Origin: Kappaphycus alvarezii
Lineage: Eukaryota > Rhodophyta > Florideophyceae > Gigartinales > Solieriaceae
DNA: 64,000 bases
Assembly (NCBI GenBank): GCA_002205965.3
Contig: NADL03000657.1
Span: 1,674,001-1,738,000 of the forward strand
Direction: 5' to 3'
The notes under the pieces are model-generated. The model saw only the letters and a list, made by a program, of their open reading frames with translations, did no database searches and was not told the origin of the DNA. This document shows, piece after piece, positions 31,551-42,286 of the stretch. Each line of letters begins with the position of its first letter. Within the stretch, counting starts at the first letter, position 1. The translations under genes were made by a program, and so were the position numbers.

Positions 31551-32767
31551 TTTCTTCTATGATCGCCAGTCAGTACTGTGTCAACTTCCAGCAATCGCTT
31601 CTTCTCTTTCCTGCTTCATGAATATGATATAAGGTCGCACTCCGCCACTGTTGCTTATACCAAATCGCCAGAACACGGCCATCATGAGTGCTCAGGGCAC
31701 CCAGCAGGGCGACCCGGCCAGTATGTTGCTGTTTTACCTCACGATACAATCACCAATCCGGAAAATCGCTGATGACAGTAATATTCTGCTGAATCAAATT
31801 TTACGCGTACGACGTGATCCTAATAGGGACACTCCGGGGTCTGCTCCGTACTCAGCGCCTCCTGCAGGCTTAGGGTCCCGCTGTTGGCCTCTTTGCCAAT
31901 GCGAGTAAGACGCGCATTCACTGGCCGAGCTCGCTCCTGCCGTACCACACGGCCTACCTCCGCAATGTTTCTCTGTCCAAGTGCTCGCAGGACGGCTTCG
32001 AGCTCCTGGGAGCGCCGACTGGCAACCGGGCCTTCACGGATGCATACCTACGGAGCAAGGTCGATGGGTGCCGCCGCAACCTCCGACTGCTGACCCACGT
32101 TCGTGACCCCCGCGCCTGTTTTCACATTCACCAGCTGTGCGCGTCTGCATGCCTCGTCACGCAATCCTTCCAGCTCGCCGACCCACAAAACTCGGCCCAC
32201 GCTGCACAAGCCTTTGGCGCCTTGCAGAAGTCGTCTTACTCGGAGCTACATGAGATCGTCCTGTCAGACACTGCATGGGACCAAGTTGCACTACCAATCC
32301 GCCAGGGAGGTCAGAGATTCACCCTCATCTCCACGTTCCTACACGGTACGGTTGCCGCTAGTATCATAGACGCGGCTCCAGCCTGTGAGAGATCGGCATC
32401 GTACACCACGCAACGTTCCATCGCCCTCTTCGGTCATCTATACCGGGACTACAGGGCGTTCCTGGTTTGACAAGCCTTGCTGCGATTCCGTGACTTCCTG
32501 CAATGTATCCCCGGGCGTCCGTGATCCGTCGACTTCGGCCCATTTGACCCATACCTGCTTGCTGCCAAACCGTCCAACCTCCAAACCTTCCTAAAAGGTG
32601 TGCAGCAGGAGGCTCAGAAAAGGGTCTACTGGCGCGACGACTCGTGGGTGACACACTCCAACACGGCTCAGCACAGCACCCAAGAAGTTCGACATCGGAT
32701 TCGCTGCCTGGCGTTCCAGAACAGCCCCGCCGCTTTCCTCATCGCTCATCCCACAACCGCTACGGTG

Positions 32768-32772
32768 GTGTC
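32768..32772. repeat. Target site duplication GTGTC, left of element D
   Basis: GTGTC before TGTTAGGAG; repeated at 34462-34466. Confidence 0.7.
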
Positions 32773-34461
32773 TGTTAGGAGAAAGTAGGCGTAAAAGAGA
32801 TATCCGACGCCCACTATCCAAAAAAAGAGGTGTTGCGAGCGACAAAAGTGCTATGGTAAGGTAGCTGTGTGCTGTATACCGGCGAGAGATCTAGGGCAAC
32901 CGACTTTTTCCGAAAGGGGAAGGGTTTACCTTCGCCTTGCAAACAAGAGATCTGCTTCTGTGTACGTCCCAAGGCAAATGAAATAGGTTGAAATGGAAGA
33001 GGGCTTCGTGGATCCCCCAACACTCCTAAAGGGACAGGCTCTTCCAACTAGCTTCGAGGCTAGAAAGCCGTTTATAATTTTGGACCCGAAGATGACTACC
33101 AACTTCGTTACTACTGAAGTATCTCTTATGAAGTTGTCTAGCAACTTTCCAACATACACAATAGGAAGCACTTTACTCAGCTTACATAGACTTTTTTGGG
33201 TAGGCCTCAAAAAACTAGAATTAAAAACAAAACTGAATGAACTGCATTCGATAAACCTATAAATTCTTATAGATTAAAATTGAGAATAAAAAACGTACTC
33301 CTATTATTAAAAAAATACGTACCAAATCAATAATAAAAGCCTGCAAATATTGCAAAAACAGCACCCATCGAAAGAACGTAATGAAAATTTGTCACTTAAA
33401 GTCTCAAATAAAAATACTGAGAACCATAAAATGCATGAAATGGAATTGTGTGAACGAGAATGACTAACAGAAGATACAATCAGGATAACATCTAGATTCT
33501 ACCATAATATATTAGTCCTCTAGATCAGAGCCAAACAGTTCCCCAAAATATCCATCCTACGCATGCAGTCCCCACAAATATCCTCGAAGGGCTTAGAATT
33601 CTCCATTGCTTCCTGCGAAATATCTAGACCACTGAAGATGCCCCCGTCCGGTTCCAGAGTTGGGACCACCTGGTCCGTATTGTTCAGCTCCCACCCCACC
33701 TCACTGGCTTCCTCTGCCTCATCTTCTTCACGCCCCTCCCCATACTCCCCATCATACTCTTTGTCGTCCATGTCATCGTCCTCTCCACCTCCGTAAAATA
33801 AATCCGGGGTCACTCATGCCTCAAAAGACATATTGAGCTCATCCTCTTCCTTCTCCGCCTCACCTTCGCTGACTTCTTCACCCTCGACGAAGCGTTCGCG
33901 GACGAACTTTATGATCTTCTTCTTCGTCTAGAGTCGCAGGTAGTCGTCTACGTCCTTCGGGCCCTATGCACCCAGCGCAAGGCTGTTTAAGGGGCGAGAT
34001 GGGCGATTTTATGTGATGGGGGCGGAGGGGCGAATGTTGTTCATTTTGGTTGTAAATGGGGTGGGGCCATTGTAGATGGAGGATAGAGGATTTGAGGGGG
34101 AGGTTAGTGTATCTAGGGGTTGGTGGATCTCAAAAAAGTTGGGTAAAATGGGTTGAAGTACACCTTAGCGACGGACTGAAGTCGATACTAAAAAGTTTAA
34201 ATCGAAGTTGAAGTAGCGCGTTTGCGTGAATTTTCTGCATAAAGAATAAATTTGATGAAGAAGTTAGCTAGAAAAGCCGTAAAACGCTGATTTGGAGTAT
34301 TTTTGAGGAGAAGAGACAATATTAAAATATCTAAGGAGGATGGTAGACAAATTTGGAAAGGACGGTAAGCGGATTAAGGGGCGGGATCTTTTTAAGTTGC
34401 TGGTCCCTTTGGGATGACTATTTCCTTATTACACGCGGGGAGGACCATTTCCTGTATTACA
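32773..34461 (-). mobile_element. Element D: diverged LTR-like element nested in LINE copy 3
   Basis: 1689 bp with ends TGTTAGGAG...CTGTATTACA and GTGTC on both sides. The minus strand carries the acidic frame (about 34050 to 33520), TATA-like region CTATGTAAGC (33181-33190) and the conserved AGCGACAAAAGTGC block near the end. The tail is longer (about 412 bp) and the leader has the extra segment AGGACCATTTCCTGTATTAC shared with element E. Its host is known, so both boundaries are reliable. Confidence 0.78.
33520..34050 (-). pseudogene. Acidic-protein frame of element D (family AEP)
   Basis: From 34050: MNNIRPSAPIT, stop, NRPSRPLNSLALGA, a changed DYDDY block (KDVDDYLRL), FVEGEEVSEGEAEKEEDE, then (33813 on) a Gly/Asp/Glu-rich stretch, VVPTLEPDGGIFSGLDISQE and RRMDILGN. 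Three or more stops or shifts. The most diverged of the five frames, which suggests it is older. Confidence 0.55.
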
Positions 34462-34466
34462 GTGTC
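34462..34466. repeat. Target site duplication GTGTC, right of element D
   Basis: Matches 32768-32772; LINE coding sequence resumes directly after it. Confidence 0.7.
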
Positions 34467-35224
34467 CTCAGCCCACTGGCAGACCATGATCCGACGGCAC
34501 ATCGGCCTCCTCGTATATGATGACTCTCGCCCGCTCACCTGTGCCCACTGTAACCAAACTATGGACGCACTCGGGGACCACGCTGTGGTCCTCTGCACAG
34601 CCGGCTTCGGTCGCACGCATCGCCACAACGCGCTACGCAAAGTTTTCGCCTACCACGTTGCTCGCCCTGCGGGCCTGGACTGCCAATAAGAGGTCTCGCT
34701 GCTTGTCCAGGAAACGGAAATCCGCCCTGCTGACATTCCCATACAACCCCTGCTCACTGGCCAACAGTTTCGCCCCATAGCCTGCGACCTTACCGTTGTC
34801 TTTCCGTTCAAACACGGCGTGCGCATAAGGGCCACACAAATGGCCGGCGGCGCCGCCGACATTGTCCACCGAGACAAAGGCAAGGACTTGGAGCGCAAAC
34901 TGGTACGCCGGATCCCACTCCCTTCGCCCAACACCTTCCAAGAACCGAAATTCAAGTTTAAGCCCCTGGCTTTCGACTACTTTGTTGCCTCATCCCCCCC
35001 TCTAATCTTTTCCTCGAAGACTTCATCCCGCGCATCGCATAGAAGTTTCACACCACCACACCAGTGATCCGCAGACGTATTTATTTAGCGCATAAGTTGC
35101 ACACTGCGATCATCTGTTGCAATGGCGATTCTATCGCGAGCCCCACTGCACGTGCCTGACGTGAAACATCCGGCTAGTTCTTAGCCGTATAGTCAAACCT
35201 GCAGCGTACACGAAAGATACTCAA

Positions 35225-36350
35225 TGAAGTAAAGTTTCTTCTTGATATCTGCTCGCGCACGCCTCTGCACGAAAACATCGCCTCGTTCCTCCACAACGCA
35301 GCAGCCGCAAGCATCATTGATGCTGCGCCCGCACGGTAGCGGACTTCCGCATTCTCCATGCCGCGTGCTTGTGCAATACACTGCCCGCTTCCGCGGTGAG
35401 CGGTCCTTCCTCCTCCGTCAGGTTGGGCCTTCGCTCCGCCGTTTCGCCCCGTCCATCCCTGGGATTGTCGACCTTTCGACCTTTACCCTCCCACTCTAGC
35501 TGCTTCACCAACCAACACTCTAACGCTTCTTTAACGGGTGCAGCAAGAGGCGCGGACAAGAATTCATTGCCACTACAAATCCTGGGAGACTGCCCCAAAC
35601 CTGACCGCTCACAGCGACGCCGACGTCCGCCATCGGATCCGTGGCTTAGCGTTCCGCAGCAGCCCCGCTGCGGCCTTTCTCTTCGCCTACCGCACGGTAG
35701 CAGTGAAGGTGCACACAACACACTGGCAGACCATGCTCCGCCGTCACCTCGGACTGCCAGTGTATTATGACTCGATGCCCCTCAACTGCCACCACTGTGA
35801 CCACCCCTTGGACTCCCTCGGGTATCACGCCGCCGACCTCTGCTGCCCTAGTTTCGGCCGTCGTCATCGCCATGACTCGCTCTGTTATCCGTCTGCGACA
35901 CACGTTACCTGCGCCGCTGATCTGGATACTCGGCACGAGGTTCCGCTCCTTGTCCCGGACAATGAGCTCCGGCCCGCCGATACCGTTGTACTACCCCCCC
36001 AACCCTGGAAGGCACAACTTTGCGCCCCATTGCTTGTGACATCACAGTCTTCTTGGCGTTCGAGGCCGCAGTTCGCAACAAGGCGACCCAGGTTGCTGGT
36101 AGCGCTGTCGAAGTGGTAGCCCGCGACAAGGTTACAACCGTGAACGGAACCTCGCCCGACGCCTCCCCGCTCCCTCAACTGCCCCACCTTTTGCACCATA
36201 CACGCCGAATTTCACGTTTCGATCTCTAGCGTTTGATTCTGTGGGTGCCCCTTCACTTGGTACTATTGCATTTATCGATGAGTTAGTTCCGCGAATCGCG
36301 TCCAAGTGTCACTCGACACTTGGCGTTATACGCCGCACGATCTACCAGCG
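35225..36350 (+). mobile_element. LINE copy 4 (same lineage as copy 3), 5'-truncated
   Basis: Reads FLHNAAAASIIDAAPAR, VQQEARTRIHCHYKSWE, DADVRHRIRGLAFRSSPAAA, HWQTMLRRHLGLPVYYDSMP, zinc block CHHCDHPLDSLGYHAADLCC, RPADTVVLPP, then (new frame) RPIACDITVFLAFEAAVRNK, SLAFDSVGAPSLGTIAFIDE and RIASKCHSTLGVIRRTIYQR. It ends at about 36350, where the sequence passes directly into RT of another LINE (copy 5). It provides the uninterrupted template showing where element D landed in copy 3. Confidence 0.78.
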
Positions 36351-36351
36351 A

Positions 36352-36752
36352 CTGAGTTGCACCCTGAACGCTTGGTACACAGATGGCGGTAACATTGTTC
36401 TTCCTCGGTCCCAAGCCGCTGCTGCCATCCGTTTCATCCAGCTTGAAGGAGGTCCACTAGGGTTCCAGCTCAACCTTGCCAAGACCCAAGTTTACGGCTT
36501 CTCCCCTTCGCGCTCCCCTTTGGCACTTCCTTGCCCCTTCTGAACCCCCCCTGGTTTCATCGTGCTGGGATCCCCGACTGGCTCGGACCCTTTTGTTTCC
36601 CAATTTTCCGTAGGCCGCCAAAACGCAGTTGACCGCATCTTCCAATCCCTTCGAGGCTTGGATGTTGCTCAATTGGCTTTCTTCTTACACCGCTTCTGCG
36701 CGAACGCCTCCAAGGTCATGCACTTGATACGTACGCTTCCCTCCACTCAATC
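36352..36752 (+). pseudogene. LINE copy 5: RT fragment, closest to copy 2
   Basis: LNAWYTDGGNIVLPRSQAAA, AIRFIQLEGGPLGFQLNLAK, GFIVLGSPTGSDPFVSQFSV, GRQNAVDRIFQSLRGLD and NASKVMHLIRTLPSTQS. The catalytic YADD of copy 2 reads YTDG, so it is dead. It is cut on the right by element B inside the sequence ACTCAATC. Confidence 0.72.
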
Positions 36753-38100
36753 TGATGCGCGCAAATTCGCACACGAAAAAAATCTAGAAGAAGACCAAAA
36801 TTGTGTACAGTATCGGAATTTGGAAGATATTTTTACAGTTTCTGAATTTACAAGATATTTTTAATTTGGATGAGTGTCGCAAATTCATGGGTTATTTTTT
36901 TATTTTAAGACCCTGTGTCATTAATAGGTGCCATTACTGTACATGTCCAAGGTCGTCTTACTTTTCGAAGACGTTGCAGTATTTAAAGTCCGAAATCGAC
37001 ATCGTTGAGGCAACCCCCCTCCGTCAACTACCCCATCAGCCCACCCCTTCTTTCGGCCCTTAACATGAACAACCTCAGCCCATTCCTTCACCATCACCAA
37101 GTTATCCAGAGGCCGTCGTCTACTCAACGCTTTGGCCCTGATGGCAAATGGTCCAACTGACTACGATGATTAGTGTAGAAGGTTGGACCGGGAACGCGTT
37201 CGGGAGTGGGTCCGCCGTAACTGCTTCGAGCAGGCAGAAGATGCAGAGAAGGAAGAGGAGGAAGAGGAGGAGGAAGAGGAAGACTGGGTGGATCCGTGGG
37301 AGCCACTAGTGTATAACGGTGGAGGGGCTCCCATGGAGAATGAAGGGGAGACTGAGGGAGTAAGTATGATCTCTGACTCTTCTGACGAAGATGGAGAGAA
37401 GAGAGAAGAGGAGGAAGAGGAGGAAGAGGAGGAAGAGGGAGTAGGAAACATGGAAAGTGCTGGATTAGTGGGGAAGGAGCCAGAAAATATGAACCGGGTG
37501 GTCCCGAATCTGGAACCAGATGGGGGCGTCCTCAGTGATCTAGATATTTCGCAGGAGGCAATAGAGAATTCTAGGCCGTTCGCGGATATTTTTGTGGACT
37601 GCTTGGGTGGGATGGATATTTTGGGGGAACTTTTTGGCTCTGATATAGAGGAGTAAGATATTAAGGAAAGAATATAGATGTTTATCCTGATAGTATCTGC
37701 TGTTAGTCTTTCTCGTTCACACGATTCCATTTGGTGCATTTTATGGTTCTTAGTATCTTTCTGTGAGACTTTAGGGTTAGCCAAAAAGTCTTTATAAGCT
37801 GAGTAAACTGCTTTCTCTTGCGGAGGTCAAGCAAGTTGGCAGATAACTTCAAGTCAAGCTCCGAGTAGTAGGGAGTTGAGAGTCAACTTCAGATCCAAGA
37901 AACATTTTTCCGAAGCCAGTCCCAGAGCATCCGTGAAAGACCCTGCCACTTCCATATTTGCTTGTAGCTCTCTCAACTCTCTTCCATATACACTCCTTTT
38001 TGTTCGTTCAACTATACCGCGGTAGCAATTTTGTCGCTTGCAACACCTCTTTGGGGTAGTTGGTTCTGAGTACCTCTCTTCCGACGATTTACCCCTATCA
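36753..38100 (+). mobile_element. Element B: LTR-like element with acidic-protein frame
   Basis: Starts TGATGCGCGCAAATTCGC and ends ACGATTTACCCCTATCA (1348 bp). Same plan as A on the opposite strand: leader with GGAATTTGGAAGATATTTTT (shared with A), acidic frame (37069-37656), TATA box TTTATAAGC (37791-37799) and about 305 bp to the end. The flanks differ (CAATC left, GGAAG right) and the right flank does not continue the LINE cut on the left, so one end has been rearranged after insertion. Confidence 0.72.
37069..37656 (+). pseudogene. Acidic-protein frame of element B (family AEP)
   Basis: The N-terminus has a shift after MNNL and a TAG in the DYDDY block (PTDYDD, stop, CRRLDRERVREWVRRNCFEQ). 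From 37183 it is open to the end: a run of Glu with WVDPWEPLVYNGGGAPMENE, SDSSDEDGEKREEEEEEEE, VVPNLEPDGGVLSDLDISQE and CLGGMDILGELFGSDIEE. The 157-residue open part is the longest surviving piece of the family here. Confidence 0.62.
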
Positions 38101-38284
38101 GGAAGCACGGGGGTTCATTTACTGTATCAGACAAGCTTGTTGACACACAGTCGTCTAGTACAGTAGTGTGTATGTTCTTGAAATGTTTCGGCAGGCAGAT
38201 GGTAATGCGCATTAGCCATGTATGCACAGAAAAACATCAGGATAGAAACCCACTTTGAGTGTACGTTCTTAACTGTGAGGAAAT

Positions 38285-38345
38285 GGGGGTTAATGTACTG
38301 TGGTAGATATGTGCGTTGGTACCCATTAAATTTGTCGTGGTAGAT
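38285..38345 (-). repeat. Interspersed repeat S, copy 3
   Basis: Inverted copy: GGGGGTTAATGTACTGTGG, TAGATATGTGCGTTGGTACC, AAATTTGTCGTGGTAGATC. Another GGGGGTTCATTTACTGTA word lies at 38109 and at 63139. Confidence 0.55.
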
Positions 38346-38394
38346 CTTTATGGGTCCTACAATGTCGCACAGAGGCGTGCGACATTAATCATAA

Positions 38395-40915
38395 ATTAAC
38401 TACGGATGCGGGCGGCGGGTAGAAACCTGTCGCGCCTGCATTATTTGAGACTAATCGCAAAACGGGTAACGAAGTCGCGGAGCTCCTGTTAAGGGGAGGA
38501 GCCGCGACAGGAAGCAGCGAAGGAAGCAAGGAGGCGGAAAAAACCCTTGCCGTCGTCGCCCAAAGCGCCATATATATCAATCCCGATGGGGAAGAGAAGG
38601 ATATCGTTTTGGTTACAGTAAGTGCCGTAATGACGATGTTTCTCGCGCTCTGTGAGTTTTGCGGCAGCGCCTGCGGTAACCGTACTTGGCGAAATGTGGC
38701 GGCGTGCGTAGGGGTGGGCAACAGTAACGTCGACGGCGATATCGGTACTGTGAAGCCCGTATGCAGCGGGTATGTAAATGTCCATTCGTAGCGCGGGGAC
38801 TCCGAATGCCCAGATGAGTTGGGAACCTGGTAGAGGAGCGGATGCTCGACGAGGGCGACGATCCCAACTTCCTTGCAGTAGCGGGCAAGAACGTTGCGGA
38901 GAATGTGATGACGACGAGTCATCCCGTCTTCGTATTTGCAGGTCAACGCGTGTTGACTACTTGGATCTAAGACGGGTGCGATGTCGGCCAAGCGGCGGGA
39001 GCAGACTGGACAGCGAGTAGATCCCGGGAAAAGCGCGATGCCAAGACGTAGAGCCAGGGCGACTTTCCACGCAGAAGAGGACATGTACGTACCGCGGTGG
39101 GGGTGAGGAAGCGAAGAGATAACAGACGATGCGGATGATGTGCGCACGGAGAGGAGCCGTGCTCGGTCGTGGGCTGCCGCGGACGAGAACAAGCTATCGG
39201 ACTTCGATGGCATGAGTTCAGTTGTGATCGCAGACTGGAGCCTTTCGCCGGGGACCGGCGAAGAACCACGCTCCAAAAGAGCCGTAGCTGTAAGCGACTA
39301 AGGCAGCTGCGGGTAGCGGGAGGTCAAGAGCGAGATGGCAGACCGAGGGATCTATTCCAAGTGGCGGTCCTGTGTAAGAGTAAGCAGGTCGGAAATAAGT
39401 CCAAAAGAATCAATTACAGATGCTGCGTATGCAGCGTCGGTAATGTCTGAAGTTTGCAGGAGACCTAGACCTCCCGTGGAGAAGGGGAGAGAGGCTTGGA
39501 GCCAGGCTCGCTCTTGGCAGGGCAGCTGCAATTGGTGGAACGCTTCCCTCTGCTTCTGATCGAAGCTAGCGGCGAGTACCGCAGATTGAGTGGAGGGAAG
39601 CGTACGTAGCAAGTGCATGACCTTGGAGGCGTTCGCGCAGAAGCGGTGTAAGTGGAAAGCCAATTGAGCATCATCCAAGTCTCGAAGGGATTGGAAGATG
39701 CGGTCAACTGCGTTTTGGCGGCCTACGGAAAATTGGGAAACAAAAGGGTCCGAGCCAATCGGGGATCCCAGCACGATGAAACCAGGGGGGTTCAGAAGGG
39801 GCAAGGAAGTGCCAAAGGGAGCGCGAAGGGGAGAAGCCGTAACCTTGGGTCTTGGCAAGGTTGAACTGGAACCCAGTGGACCTCCTTCAAGCTGTATGAA
39901 ACGGATGGCAGCAGCGGCTTGGGACCGAGGAAGAACAATGTTACCGTCATCTGCGTACGAAGTGTTCAGGGCAGGTGAGAACTTCTCCTGTAACGATAGC
40001 AAGAGGGATGGAGAGCTAGGGCAAAGAGCAAGGGACCTAGGGGATCACCTTGCTGAGTGCCCTCTGAACTACGGACATAGTAGGGTCCGAAAGCAAGCTC
40101 TGTAGGAGCATCGTAACAAGACTGAACCCACCGTGCGAGGTCTGGGGCATGTGTCTGTACGGCTTCCAGAATGCGCTGGCAGGAGATGCAATTGAAAGCG
40201 TTTCGAGCATCGATCTGGGCCAAGACGTGATCTTGGAACTCGGATCTCTGGGAAAGACGACGCACAGAATGAATTATTGCATCGGTGCCGTTCTTGACGC
40301 CTACCCCGACCTGATGGGGCAGAAGGTAGGAGCGGATGGCGGGGGTGACTTTGTGTGCCGCGAGCCTAGAAATTAGGCGTCGGTAGAGGAGCCCAACCGC
40401 GATCGAACGGATTCCCCCGCTTGGCTTCGGCAGCGCAGTAAGACGGCCTCCGCAGAAATACGGGCGGCACGCGGCTGGCAGATCGCTGTTCAAACAGAGG
40501 TTGAGGAACTTTGTCAGGGCATGTAAGCAATCCCTCCCGGGCGTGACCCCACCTGCCGGGCGGAGCAGCATTCGCAGGAACACTGGGGATACACCATCGG
40601 CCCCGGAGCGGTTGAAGGATCCAGGCGGTGAATGGCACGGCTGATTTTCGATACCGAGAATTTTAGCGCCGGAGGCAAATTGTGAGGGGGCATGGGAGTG
40701 ATTGGGATGGGGGCGGGGATGAAGTGAAGCCAAGGATTGAAAGGTAACTTTGCTGGGGGAGAGTGGGGGATCGACTTGGAGAAGGGCTGTTGTGGCCGAG
40801 AAGGGCTACCCCGGGAGAGGAAGCTGCGGCATCTGTGAAGGGCCGTGTCAGGGTGGGCGAGGGTGGGAGGGGATGGAATCGGAGAGGGGAGGGCGGAGAT
40901 GAACAACGAGGAGGC
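38395..40915 (-). mobile_element. LINE copy 2 (RT + complete RLE end), best preserved LINE
   Basis: Read from 40915 leftward: proline-rich N-terminal part (PSPIPSPPTLAHPDTALHR), RT with GGRLTALPKPSGGIRSIAVG, catalytic QIDARNAFNCIS (about 40215), SSEGTQQGDPLGPLLFALAL (about 40050), SYADDGNIVLP (39946-39957) and GSDPFVSQFSVGRQNAVDRI, then C-terminal zinc block CPVCSRRLADIAPVLDPSSQ, HALTCKYEDG, RRHHILRNVLARY and nuclease core MDIYIPAAYG, STDIAVDVTVAHPYARRH, AAAKLTEREKHRHYGTYC and GIDIYGALGDDGKGFFRLLA, stop at 38489. All catalytic RT Asp residues are present, but about six frame breaks remain. On the right it is cut by element E. Restriction-like-endonuclease LINEs often prefer a target site; none is evident here. 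Confidence 0.85.
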
Positions 40916-42286
40916 TGATAGGGGTAAATCGTCGGGAGAAGAGATACTTAGAACCAACTACCCCAAGACGGAGGTGTTGCGAGCGACAAAAGTGCCACCG
41001 TGGTATAGTTGAACGAATAAAAAGGAGTGTATATGGGAGAGAGTTGAGAGGGCTACAAGCAAGTATAGAAGGGCCAGGGTCTACCACTGATGCTCTGCGA
41101 CCAGCTTAGGAAAAAGAAATTTTGCGTCTGAAGTTGACTCTCAACTTCCTACTACTCGGAGCTTGACCTGAAGTTGTCTGCTAACTTGCTTGACCTTGCA
41201 AGGAGGAATCACTTTACTCAGCTTATATAGACTTTTCGGCTAATCCTAAAGTCTCAATCAAACATACTAAATACCATAAAACGCATAAAAGGGCATCTTG
41301 TGGATGTGATTGGCCAGAGGGAAGATATTAGCAAGGAAAATATCTGTATCTACTCCTCACAGTCGTCATCTTCAAGATCAGAACCAAATAACTCTTCCAA
41401 AATATCCATACTCTCAATGCAATCCCTACAAATTCCCTCGAACGGCTCAGAATGATAAATGGCTTCATCAGACATATCAAGATCCTCCAACCCTTCCTCG
41501 CGACCCTCAACCTCCCCTCCAACCCCATCCGAAGAATCCGAGATGACGATCACGCCCTCACTCTCCCCTCCATCCCCCACAGCAACTTCCCCACGATTAT
41601 ACACCATCGGTTCCCACGGAGCTACAAAGTCTTTCTCATCCTCGATCCCTCCACGCCCGACTCAATTTCCTCTGACTCCTCCTCCTCCGCCTCCTCCAAG
41701 AAGTGCCGACGAACCCACTCCCGAACACGCTCACGTTCCATCCTCCTGAAGTAGTCGTCGTAGTCTGTTGGCCCATTATTCATTAGAGCTAGGCCGTTGA
41801 TGGGGCGAGAGGGGCGGTTTTTGGTGATGGGGGCGGAGGGGCGAAGTTTGTTCATTTTGATAGACGTTGGGGAATGGGAGGCAATGTAGGGTGTTTTGGG
41901 TGTGTGGGCGGAGGCGTGATGAGTAAAATGATCAGGGACATTTGGAACTTGGAATAAAGGGGTTTAAACAGGCTCCCGGGCAGGTTCTATAGATTAGGAA
42001 TAGGTAAAATAAATCTGCAAGGGATTTTGCACTAGTGCATTTGCGCCCTTCTTCACAAAAAAGGCGAATTTGGAGGAGGAGGTAAGCTAAAAGGGAAAAT
42101 TAACTTGATTCGGGGTCGATTCAGAGGGTTAAATACAGTATAAAAATATCTAGATAAAATGGAAGTAAATTTGGAAATGACGGTGGGAGAAGTTAGGGGC
42201 GGGATCGTTGTAGGTTGCTGGATTACACGAAGGGAGGACCATTTCCTGTATTACATGAAGGGAGGACCATTTTTTTTTGTATTACA
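40916..42286 (-). mobile_element. Element E: LTR-like element, D-type leader
   Basis: Starts TGATAGGGGTAAATCGTCGG inside LINE copy 2 and ends TTTGTATTACA at 42286. Minus strand: leader with AGGACCATTTCCTGTATTAC (present twice, at 42235-42255 and 42263-42286), acidic frame (41855 to about 41345), TATA box CTATATAAGC (41221-41230) and about 309 bp to the end. Left flank GAGGC, right flank GAGAC: a near match, but the right flank is also the first base run of fragment F, so it may not be a true duplication. Confidence 0.7.
41345..41855 (-). pseudogene. Acidic-protein frame of element E (family AEP)
   Basis: From 41855: MNKLRPSAPITKNRPSRPIN, GPTDYDDYFRRMERERVREW, VRRHFLEEAEEEESEEIESG; one shift near 41620, then (41607-41350) PMVYNRGEVAVGDGGESEG, DSSDGVGGEVEGREEGLED, SDEAIYHSEPFEGICRDC and MDILEELFGSDLEDDDCEE. 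With only one break, this copy shows the whole domain order most clearly. Confidence 0.62.

Larger units (their letters stand above)
31640..35165 (+). mobile_element. LINE copy 3 (RT + RLE), split by element D
   Basis: 5'-truncated LINE. Left part (31650-32772): RT motif IMSAQGTQQGDPASMLLF, ADDSNILL (about 31767), thumb region ASLPMRVRR replaced in frame by SKTRIHWPSSLLPYH, FELLGAPTGNRAFTDAYLR and DQVALPIRQGGQRFTLIST, then EVRHRIRCLAFQNSPAAFL and AHPTTATVV. Right part (34462-35165): HWQTMIRRHIGLLVYDD, zinc block LTCAHCNQTMDALGDHAVVL, RPADIPIQ, RPIACDLTVVFPFKHGVRIR, FKPLAFDYFVASSPP and RRRIYLAHKLHTAI. The two halves join perfectly in sense if element D and one GTGTC are removed; copy 4 shows the uninterrupted order. 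Frame breaks make it inactive. Confidence 0.8.

Noticed and set aside
35369-35770. 133-residue plus-strand frame and its 135-residue mirror
   Set aside because: Both overlap LINE copy 4, whose true frames are fixed by alignment with copy 3.
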